From JANPIX01 sp031425195 (GTDB lineage: Bacteria; Pseudomonadota; Alphaproteobacteria; Rhodobacterales; Rhodobacteraceae): a DNA stretch of 64,000 nt. The stretch lies in assembly GCA_031425195.1 (NCBI GenBank), contig JANPIX010000022.1:39919-103918 (forward strand). The letters run 5' to 3'. Below the pieces are notes generated by a model. That model ran no database searches and was not told where the DNA came from. It saw only the letters and a program-made list of their open reading frames with translations. This document shows positions 26,197-33,482 of the stretch, piece after piece (positions within the stretch are counted from its first letter, which is position 1; each line of letters starts with the position of its first letter). A program made the translations under genes and the position numbers.

Positions 26197-26887
26197 GACT
26201 GATCCTGTTCTGGAATTGGCGGATGCGCGGTTGACGCTGGCGGGCAATGCGGGGCCCGTGGAAATTCTGAAAGGCATAACACTTTCGGTTGCACGCGGGC
26301 AAAGCCTTGGGCTTGTCGGTCCGTCCGGTTCGGGCAAATCGTCGCTCCTGATGCTCATGGGCGGGCTGGAGGCGGCAACATCCGGCGTCGTCAAGGCCCT
26401 TGGCGCGGACCTTACCACGATGAACGAAGACCGCCTTGCACAGTTTCGTCAGGGGAATATGGGGGTGGTTTTCCAATCTTTCCACCTTATTCCAACCATG
26501 ACTGCGCTGGAGAACGTGGCGGTCCCGCTTGAACTTGCAGGGGTCAAGGATGCCTTTGCGCGGGCCGAGGCGGAATTGCGCCGCGTGGGGCTGGGGTCAC
26601 GGATTGACCATTATCCCCGCCAGATGTCAGGCGGCGAACAACAGCGCGTGGCGCTGGCCCGTGCTGCCGCACCGCGCCCGGCCATTCTGCTGGCCGACGA
26701 ACCCACCGGCAATCTGGACGGCGCGAACGGTGCCGCGATCATGGACCTGCTGTTCGGGTTGCGCGACGAATACGGGGCCACGCTTATTCTTGTGACCCAT
26801 GCGCCGGAACTCGCCGCGCGGTGTGACCGGGTGGTGCGCTTGACCGATGGTGTCATCGCAAGTGACGATCTGCGGTTGGCAGCATGA
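26195..26887 (+). CDS. ABC transporter ATP-binding protein (LolD/YbbA-like)
   Basis: A 230-aa ATPase of the MacB/LolD class. Walker A is GPSGSGKSS (about 44-52), the signature MSGGEQQRVALARA (about 145), Walker B AILLADEPTGNLD and the H-loop VTHAPELA. It pairs with the large permease that starts inside its last codons (ATGA overlap at 26884). The pair corresponds to YbbA-YbbP of E. coli, next to tesA in both. These act as mechanotransmitters rather than classical importers; the cargo is unknown. AAGG lies about 8 nt before the ATG. Confidence 0.92.
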   Translation: MTDPVLELADARLTLAGNAGPVEILKGITLSVARGQSLGLVGPSGSGKSSLLMLMGGLEAATSGVVKALGADLTTMNEDRLAQFRQGNMGVVFQSFHLIPTMTALENVAVPLELAGVKDAFARAEAELRRVGLGSRIDHYPRQMSGGEQQRVALARAAAPRPAILLADEPTGNLDGANGAAIMDLLFGLRDEYGATLILVTHAPELAARCDRVVRLTDGVIASDDLRLAA

Positions 26888-29397
26888 GCTTTGCCATCGC
26901 AGCACGGCTTGCCCGGCGCGAGCTTCGGGGCGGTCTGGCCGGTTTCCGCGTGTTCCTGACATGCCTTGCCCTTGGCGTTGCTGCGATTGCGGGCGTGGGG
27001 CTGGTGCGCACCGCCATTGAAAGCGGGCTGCGCGAACAGGGGTCGGCGCTGCTCGGCGGTGACGCCGAAATGTCGTTCACCTATCGCTTTGCGTCCGACG
27101 ATGAACGCGCCTTCATGGCTGAGACGGCCACCCGCGTGTCGGAAGTCGTCGATTTCCGGTCGATGGCGCTTGTTGGGGAAGACAACGCGCTGACGCAGGT
27201 CAAGGCGGTGGATGACGCCTATCCGCTTGTAGGCGAGGTGGTGCTTGACCAAGGCACGTTGCCAGACGCCCTTGCCGCGAAGGGGGGACTTCCTGGCGCA
27301 GTGATGGACCGGGTTCTGGTGGACAGGCTTGGCCTTGCGGTGGGTGATACCTTCCGGCTGGGTGTGCAGGATTTTCGTTTGGGTGCCGTCCTGTTGCGCG
27401 AACCTGACAGCGCCACCGGGGGATTTTCGCTTGGCCCCCGCACCATCGTCAAGACAGTCGATCTTGCCAATTCGGGGCTGATCGGGCCGGGCACGTTGTT
27501 CGACACAGCTTACCGTCTTGATCTGCCAGAAGGCACCGATCTTGCCGCACTTGAGACGCGGGCCGAAACGGCCTTCCGCGATACCGGCCTGCGCTGGGCC
27601 GACAGCCGCCGCGCCGCACCGGGGGTGGAGCGGTTCGTCGAACGCATGGGATCGTTCCTTATTCTGGTCGGGCTGGCGGGGCTTGCCGTGGGCGGCGTTG
27701 GCGTGCAGGCGGCCGTGCGGGCCTATCTTTCGGGCAAGGTGGCGACGATTGCCACCCTGAAGACCCTCGGCGCCGACGGGCGCACGATCTTTCGCATCTA
27801 CCTGATGCAGATCGGCGTTCTGGCCGTGATTGGCGTTGCTGTGGGTCTGGTTCTGGCGGTTGCCGTGGTGCTTCTGGCGGCCCCGGTGATCGCGGCGAGC
27901 ATGCCCTTCCCAGTGGTCTTTGGTATCTACCCCGGCCCCCTGGCCGAGGCCGCGTTCTATGGCCTGCTTACAGCGTTCATCTTTACCCTGCTTCCCCTTG
28001 CGCGAAGTGAAAAGGTAAGGGCGGCGGCACTTTACCGGGGGGCGTCGGGTGGTGGCTGGCCGTTGTGGCCTCGCGTTCTGACGCTTGTGGTGCTGGTGGC
28101 GGTGCTGCTGGCAGGCGTGATCTGGTTTTCGGGCACCTGGCAGCTTGCGCTGGGTGCTGCGGGCGGGGTGCTTGGGTCGCTTGTGATCTTGTGGCTTGCA
28201 GCGTTGGGTCTGCGGTGGCTTGCCCGCCGTGCCGCGCGGGCGCGATGGGTGCGGGGGCGCACTGCGTTGCGTCTGGCGCTCGCGGCCATCGGCGGGCCAC
28301 GGGACGAGGCGGTGTCGGTTATCCTGTCGCTTGGCCTGGGTCTGACCGTGCTTGCCGCTGTCGGGCAGATTGATTCCAACCTTCGCAGTTCCATCGCACG
28401 CGATCTGCCCAGCCGCGCGCCCAGCTATTTCTTTGTCGATGTACAGCCCGACCAGATCGAGGGCTTTCTGGCCCGCGTGAACGATGATCCAGCCGTGAGC
28501 CGGGTCGAATACGCGCCGATGCTGCGCGGCGTGCTGACCCGCATCAATGGGCGACCCGCCCGCGAGGTGGCGGGGGATCACTGGGTGCTGAACGGTGACC
28601 GGGGGCTGACCTATTCCGAAACCCTGCCCGACAATGCCACCCTGACAGCCGGAACCTTCTGGGCGGCCGATTACACGGGCGAGCCACAGATCAGTTTTGC
28701 GGCCGAGGAGGCCGAGGAACTGGGTCTGAAACTGGGCGACAAACTGACCGTCAACATTCTGGGCCGCGATATCGAAGCGTCGATCACCAGCTTTCGAGAG
28801 GTGGATTTTTCGTCGGCTGGCATGGGTTTTGTCATGTCCATGAACCCCGCCGCCCTGTCAGGTGCGCCGCATACTTTCATCGCGACAGTCTATGCCGAAC
28901 AGGCCGCCGAAGCCGCGATTGTGCGTGATCTTTCAAAGGCCTATCCCAACATCACGGCGATCCGTGTGCGCGACGCCATCGACCGTGTGACCGAGGCGCT
29001 GGGCGCCATCGCCACAGCAACGGCCTGGGCCGCAGGGGCCACCCTGCTGACAGGGTTCGTGGTACTGATCGGGGCTGCGGCGGCGGGGGAGCGGGCGCGG
29101 GTTTATGAGGCTGCGGTTCTGAAGACGCTTGGCGCGACGCGGGGGCGGATCCTTGCCAGCTTTGCGATGCGCTCGGCACTTTTGGGCGCGGCAGCGGGGC
29201 TGGTGGCGATTTTGGCCGGGGGGTTGGCCGGTTGGGCGGTGATGCGGTTTGTGATGGATGCGGCTTATGAGTTCGAGTGGCAGTCTGCTTTGGCAATTGT
29301 GGTTGGGGGGGTGCTGGTGACCCTGATCGCCGGATTGGCCTTTGCCTGGCGGCCGCTTGCCGCGCGACCGGCGCAGGTTTTGCGGGCCGAGGCTTGA
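26884..29397 (+). CDS. FtsX-like ABC permease (YbbP-like)
   Basis: An 837-aa membrane protein with two FtsX-type permease domains. After the first helix (FRVFLTCLALGVAAIAGVGLV) comes a large periplasmic domain (about 45-245), then FILVGLAGLAVGGVGVQAAV and three helices. A second unit follows, with a further periplasmic domain and the C-terminal FtsX block ERARVYEAAVLKTLGATRGRIL (about 735-760) and helices. This matches YbbP-type permeases of about 800 aa. Together with the ATPase it forms an envelope machine of unknown cargo. The gene after it, argE, begins 46 nt later. Confidence 0.9.
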   Translation: MSFAIAARLARRELRGGLAGFRVFLTCLALGVAAIAGVGLVRTAIESGLREQGSALLGGDAEMSFTYRFASDDERAFMAETATRVSEVVDFRSMALVGEDNALTQVKAVDDAYPLVGEVVLDQGTLPDALAAKGGLPGAVMDRVLVDRLGLAVGDTFRLGVQDFRLGAVLLREPDSATGGFSLGPRTIVKTVDLANSGLIGPGTLFDTAYRLDLPEGTDLAALETRAETAFRDTGLRWADSRRAAPGVERFVERMGSFLILVGLAGLAVGGVGVQAAVRAYLSGKVATIATLKTLGADGRTIFRIYLMQIGVLAVIGVAVGLVLAVAVVLLAAPVIAASMPFPVVFGIYPGPLAEAAFYGLLTAFIFTLLPLARSEKVRAAALYRGASGGGWPLWPRVLTLVVLVAVLLAGVIWFSGTWQLALGAAGGVLGSLVILWLAALGLRWLARRAARARWVRGRTALRLALAAIGGPRDEAVSVILSLGLGLTVLAAVGQIDSNLRSSIARDLPSRAPSYFFVDVQPDQIEGFLARVNDDPAVSRVEYAPMLRGVLTRINGRPAREVAGDHWVLNGDRGLTYSETLPDNATLTAGTFWAADYTGEPQISFAAEEAEELGLKLGDKLTVNILGRDIEASITSFREVDFSSAGMGFVMSMNPAALSGAPHTFIATVYAEQAAEAAIVRDLSKAYPNITAIRVRDAIDRVTEALGAIATATAWAAGATLLTGFVVLIGAAAAGERARVYEAAVLKTLGATRGRILASFAMRSALLGAAAGLVAILAGGLAGWAVMRFVMDAAYEFEWQSALAIVVGGVLVTLIAGLAFAWRPLAARPAQVLRAEA

Positions 29398-29443
29398 TGG
29401 TTTCCCCTTTGCGGCGCTGGGCGTTTCGGGGCAACATGCAACG

Positions 29444-30619
29444 ATGACCCACCGCCCTGATCCGCCCGAAACCCGCGAAATCCTTGCGCAACTGATTGCT
29501 TTCGACACGGTCAGTAACCGATCCAACATGGGACTGATGGATTATGTTGGCGGTTTGCTGGCGGGCCAAGGCATTGAATACACTGTTATTCCTGACGCCA
29601 CTGGCGGAAAGGCAAACCTGTTTGCGACAGTTGGCCCGGTGGGGGTGGCGGGTGTCATGCTGTCAGGCCACAGCGATGTGGTGCCGGTGGGGGGGCAGGC
29701 GTGGACGCATCCGCCTTTTGCCCTGACCGAACAGGGCGGTCGCCTGTTTGGACGTGGCACGGCGGACATGAAAGGCTTTGTCGCCTGCGCCATCCGGGCG
29801 ATGCTTCTGGCGGCGCAGAAGCCGATGAAAATCCCATTGAATCTTGCACTTAGCTATGACGAGGAGATTGGCTGCATGGGCGTGCGGTCCTTGATCGAGG
29901 TGCTGGCTTTGGCCCCCGTTCGGCCCCGGTTTTGCATTGTCGGGGAACCGACCGGGATGCAGGTGGCGACGGGTCACAAGGGCAAGATCGCGCTGCGGGC
30001 GACCTGTATCGGGCGGGAGGGGCATTCGGCGCTGGCCCCTTTGGCGCTGAACGCCCTGCATCTGGCGGCAGATTTCATCAATGAAATCAGATCATTGCAG
30101 GGACAGATCGCGGCGACGGGGCGGCGCGACGGGGATTACGATGTGCCTTACACGACGGTTCATGTGGGCAAGATGCAGGGCGGAATTCAGGTGAACATCG
30201 TGCCCAATCTGGCGATTTTAGACTTTGAAATCAGAAGCTTGGCCGAAGATGACACGGCTACCCTGATCGACGGGCTGCGCGCCGCCGCACAGCGGATCAC
30301 CGGGCCGTTGCAGGCGGAGTTCCCAGAGGCCGAGATCCGGGTGGAGCGGCAATGGGATTATCCCGGCCTTGGCACCCCGCCGGATGCCGAAGTCGTGAGG
30401 TTTGTCAAAGGGTTGACCGGGGCCAACAGCACGATGAAAGTGGCGTTCGGCACCGAAGGCGGGTTGTTTTCGCAGCGTCTGGGCGTGCCCACGGTGATCT
30501 GCGGGCCGGGGTCGATGGCGCAGGGGCACAAGCCGGATGAGTTCGTAACGGTGGAACAGATGGCCCGGTGCGAGGCGATGCTGGCGGCGTTGACCGAACG
30601 CTGCGTTGCGGGGTTCTGA
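29444..30619 (+). CDS. argE: Acetylornithine deacetylase
   Basis: M20 zinc peptidase, 391 aa, that deacetylates N-acetylornithine in arginine synthesis. Zinc-site motifs are in order: GHSDVVPV (His, catalytic Asp), GTADMKGF (bridging Asp), YDEEIGCMG (catalytic Glu and ligand Glu), GEPTGMQ and the C-terminal GPGSMAQGHKPDEF with its zinc-ligand histidine. The dimerisation domain lies in the middle (about 180-290). The ATG at 29444 gives MTHRPDPPETREIL, which fits the family. Related deacylases of the same size exist, so the acetylornithine substrate is likely but not certain. Confidence 0.87.
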   Translation: MTHRPDPPETREILAQLIAFDTVSNRSNMGLMDYVGGLLAGQGIEYTVIPDATGGKANLFATVGPVGVAGVMLSGHSDVVPVGGQAWTHPPFALTEQGGRLFGRGTADMKGFVACAIRAMLLAAQKPMKIPLNLALSYDEEIGCMGVRSLIEVLALAPVRPRFCIVGEPTGMQVATGHKGKIALRATCIGREGHSALAPLALNALHLAADFINEIRSLQGQIAATGRRDGDYDVPYTTVHVGKMQGGIQVNIVPNLAILDFEIRSLAEDDTATLIDGLRAAAQRITGPLQAEFPEAEIRVERQWDYPGLGTPPDAEVVRFVKGLTGANSTMKVAFGTEGGLFSQRLGVPTVICGPGSMAQGHKPDEFVTVEQMARCEAMLAALTERCVAGF

Positions 30620-30697
30620 GGCCGGGGCGGGTGTATGCGATGCGTATGTTTTGCGTATGCACGCCGTATTGCATCTGTAGGCACAGCCGCCACCCCG

Positions 30698-31480
30698 TCA
30701 AACCCGCAGGGTGAAGCCGCGCGCGATGTGATTGCGCACGAACCAGATCATCGCGACGCCGGGCAAAAGCGACAGGCAGGTCATCGCCATGACCATGCCG
30801 ATGTCGGTCTGAAACCCGAACATGGCGTTGATCGCCATGGTGATGGGTTTGCCTGCTGTGACGGTCAGGATGCGGGCAAAGACCACCTCCACCCACGAAA
30901 AGATGAAACAGAAAAATGCGGCGACGCCGATTCCCGGGGCGATGGCCGGGATCAGGTGGCGGAGGATGAAGGACGGCAGGGTGTGGCCGTCGAGAAAAGC
31001 CGTCTCGTCAAATTCGCGCGGCACGGCGCGGATGAAACTTTCCAGAATCCAGATGGCGACCGGCAGATTGAACAGCGCATGAACCAGCGCGATGCCGATG
31101 GGGGAGTTCACCAGCCCGAGTTCCGCGAACAGGATGAAGATCGGCAGGGACAGAACGACAGGTGGCGTGACGCGGAAGACGAGGATCAGCAGAAGAAGGT
31201 GCCGGTCGCCGACAAAGCGGAACCGGGCAAGCGCATAGGCGGCGGGCAGGCCTGCCACGATGCACAGAGACACGTTCAGCAGGACATAGACCGCCGAGTT
31301 CACTATCGAGGCGCGCAAATCCGGCGAGGCCGCGATGGCCGAATAGTTCATCAGCCCGATGGTGCCGACAGCGATGCCGTCGCGGGGCAGGGTTGCGGTG
31401 AAACCAAGGATCACCGCCTGCGCCAACGGGAGGAGGATGAACAGGGCCAGCGCGATCAGGGCAAGGACACGCAGGATCAT
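30698..31480 (-). CDS. ABC transporter permease, MalG/GlpQ-like
   Basis: A 260-aa inner-membrane permease with six helices, of the carbohydrate-importer (CUT1) type. The EAA loop is DETAFLDGHTLPSFILRHLIPA (about 160-181), matching EAA-x3-G-x9-I-x-LP apart from the first residues. Its first ATG overlaps the stop of the partner permease (ATGA, 31477-31480), so they are translationally coupled. No ATPase or binding protein is encoded next to the pair. Sequence feel is closest to glycerol-3-phosphate/glycerol-type permeases (GlpQ), but this is recall, not a comparison. Confidence 0.87.
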   Translation of the reverse strand: MILRVLALIALALFILLPLAQAVILGFTATLPRDGIAVGTIGLMNYSAIAASPDLRASIVNSAVYVLLNVSLCIVAGLPAAYALARFRFVGDRHLLLLILVFRVTPPVVLSLPIFILFAELGLVNSPIGIALVHALFNLPVAIWILESFIRAVPREFDETAFLDGHTLPSFILRHLIPAIAPGIGVAAFFCFIFSWVEVVFARILTVTAGKPITMAINAMFGFQTDIGMVMAMTCLSLLPGVAMIWFVRNHIARGFTLRV

Positions 31481-32331
31481 GCCGCGTCACCCTCGGGCCG
31501 GCGGGTTGCCACGACAAAGGCCCAGACCACACACAGCACGATCAGGAAATACAGCGTCGCGCGGGCGGCGGCCTGACCGTAGGAAAAGCCCTTGATCTCT
31601 TCCCCCAGTTCGATGGACAGAAAGCGGGTGGCGTCGTCGGGGCCGCCTGCGTTGATGGCGAAAGCCTCGGTATAGATCATGAAGCTGTCGATGAACCGGA
31701 GCAGGAACACGATGGCAAGTGCGCCTGCGATGCGGGGCAGTTCAATGTGACGGAACACGGCCCAGCGGGATGCGCCGTCGATCGCGGCGGCCTGATGAAA
31801 GGCGGGCGGGATGGCGGACAGTCCAGCATAGGCCAGCACGACGACAAGGCCGAGCCAGTGCCATGTGTCCATCACAAGAAGAAGCGCCCAGGTGTGGGTG
31901 GCCGTGAATTTGTAGTCAAAGCCGGTGGCCGTGACGGCAGGGCCAAGAAAGCCCGTCGCAGGGTCGATCAGGCCAAGCCACAGAATCGGGATCATGTTCC
32001 ACGGCACGACAAGTGGCAATGCGCAGAGCATCAGCCCCCAGACGGCCCAGCGCCCGCAGGTCAGAAGCAGCAGGGCCACGGCAATGCCGAGCGGCACCTG
32101 AATGGATAGCGCGAGGGTGGAAAACAGCAGGCTGCGCCCCAGCGAGGCGATGAAGCGGTCGGATTGCAGGATATCGACAAACCATTCCGCGCCGACCCAG
32201 TGGATGTCGGACAGGGTAAAGATGTCGTGCAGGCCGTAGTTGAACACGGCAAGCAGTGGCAGCGCGCCGACCACGCCCAAAAGGGCCAGTGTGGGCAAAA
32301 GCAGGAACCAGGCCCGATTGTCGTGTTTCAT
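31477..32331 (-). CDS. ABC transporter permease, MalF/GlpP-like
   Basis: A 284-aa partner permease. It begins KHDNRAWFLLLPTLALLGVV, has about six helices and carries the EAA loop QAAAIDGASRWAVFRHIELP (about 190-210). The N-terminus resembles, from memory, GlpP of the rhizobial glycerol ABC importer, and a polyol or glycerol substrate is plausible. The two-gene unit stops there: upstream lies mnmH on the opposite strand, and downstream argE on the opposite strand. The missing ATPases and binding protein must be supplied from elsewhere if the transporter works. The start at 32331 was chosen by family N-terminus; no good ribosome-binding site is visible. Confidence 0.87.
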   Translation of the reverse strand: MKHDNRAWFLLLPTLALLGVVGALPLLAVFNYGLHDIFTLSDIHWVGAEWFVDILQSDRFIASLGRSLLFSTLALSIQVPLGIAVALLLLTCGRWAVWGLMLCALPLVVPWNMIPILWLGLIDPATGFLGPAVTATGFDYKFTATHTWALLLVMDTWHWLGLVVVLAYAGLSAIPPAFHQAAAIDGASRWAVFRHIELPRIAGALAIVFLLRFIDSFMIYTEAFAINAGGPDDATRFLSIELGEEIKGFSYGQAAARATLYFLIVLCVVWAFVVATRRPEGDAA

Positions 32332-32435
32332 GCCGCCCCCTGCCCGACCCCTATGGGACGTAGAACGCGCGGGGGTGTCAACCGGTGCCCGCAGATCGCG
32401 CTTGCCCCCATGGGTTCCGCTGCTACACCGTCGCC

Positions 32436-33482
32436 ATGCCAATCACCCTGACCACGCTTGCCGATCTTTCGCGCCATGGCTTTGACGCCATCATCGATGT
32501 GCGCGCACCTGCGGAGTTTGCCGAGGATCATTTGCCTGGTGCGATCAGCCTGCCGGTTCTGGACGATGCCGAACGGGCCGAGGTTGGCACGATCTACAAG
32601 CAGGTCAGCCCGTTTACCGCGCGCAAGGTGGGGGCGGCACTGGTGGCGGCCAATGCCGCGCGCCATCTGCAGGGGCCACTGGCCGATATGGGCGGGGGAT
32701 GGCGGCCTTTGGTCTATTGCTGGCGCGGGGGGCAAAGGTCGGGGTCGTTCGCGTCGATCCTGTCGCAGGTGGGGTGGCGGGTCGATACCATTGCGGGCGG
32801 CTACAAGGCGTGGCGCAGTCTGGTCGTGACGGCGCTGTATGATGCGGCGGTGCCGTGCCCGGTGTTCGTTCTGGACGGCAATACCGGATCGGCCAAGACG
32901 GCGGTTCTGAACCGGTTGCCCGCGTTGGGAGTGCAGGTGATTGATCTGGAGGGGTTGGCGCGGCACCGGGGATCGCTGTTTGGCGACATGCCGGGGGGCC
33001 AGCCCAGCCAGAAGGCGTTCGAGGGGGCGCTGGCGCTTGCCCTTGCCGGGCTTGATCCGGGGCGGCCTGTGGTTGTGGAGGCCGAAAGCTCCAAAGTGGG
33101 GGACTGCCGTTTGCCGCCACGGTTGTGGCGCGCGATGGTGGATGCGCCGCGCCTGACCATCGAGGCGGGGGTGGAGGCGCGGGCCGAATACCTGACGCGG
33201 GCCTATGCCGACCTTGTGGCCGACGGGGCGCGTCTGGCCGGGATTATCGAGCGGTTGCGCCGCGCGCATCCGGCCAAGCAGATTGATGAATGGCAGGGTC
33301 TGGCGCGGGCGGGGGATTTCGGGCCGCTGGCCGAAGGGCTGATGCGCGACCATTACGATCCGCGCTATGAAAAGCACCGGGCGCGGATGGCGCAGGGGGG
33401 TGTCGCGTTCGGGGCAGACAGTCTGGACGACGCCGCGCTGGACGATCTGGCGCTGCGGGTGGCGGGGGCCGTCACGGGGTGA
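32436..33482 (+). CDS. mnmH: tRNA 2-selenouridine synthase MnmH (SelU)
   Basis: Replaces sulfur by selenium in the wobble 2-thiouridine of certain tRNAs, using selenophosphate. The 348-aa protein has an N-terminal rhodanese domain (IIDVRAPAEFAEDHLPGA; active cysteine in YCWRGG, Cys95) and a C-terminal P-loop domain. The loop reads GNTGSAKT (148-155), with alanine where the consensus GxxGxGKT has glycine. The rhodanese IGGYKAWR block is present. It ends tail to tail with selD, sharing 11 nt, so the enzyme lies next to the gene that makes its selenium donor. Confidence 0.93.
   Translation: MPITLTTLADLSRHGFDAIIDVRAPAEFAEDHLPGAISLPVLDDAERAEVGTIYKQVSPFTARKVGAALVAANAARHLQGPLADMGGGWRPLVYCWRGGQRSGSFASILSQVGWRVDTIAGGYKAWRSLVVTALYDAAVPCPVFVLDGNTGSAKTAVLNRLPALGVQVIDLEGLARHRGSLFGDMPGGQPSQKAFEGALALALAGLDPGRPVVVEAESSKVGDCRLPPRLWRAMVDAPRLTIEAGVEARAEYLTRAYADLVADGARLAGIIERLRRAHPAKQIDEWQGLARAGDFGPLAEGLMRDHYDPRYEKHRARMAQGGVAFGADSLDDAALDDLALRVAGAVTG

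Noticed and set aside
26611..28581. Minus-strand open frame over the YbbP-like permease
   Set aside because: Low-complexity Arg/Gln/His composition; the plus strand has helices and FtsX motifs.
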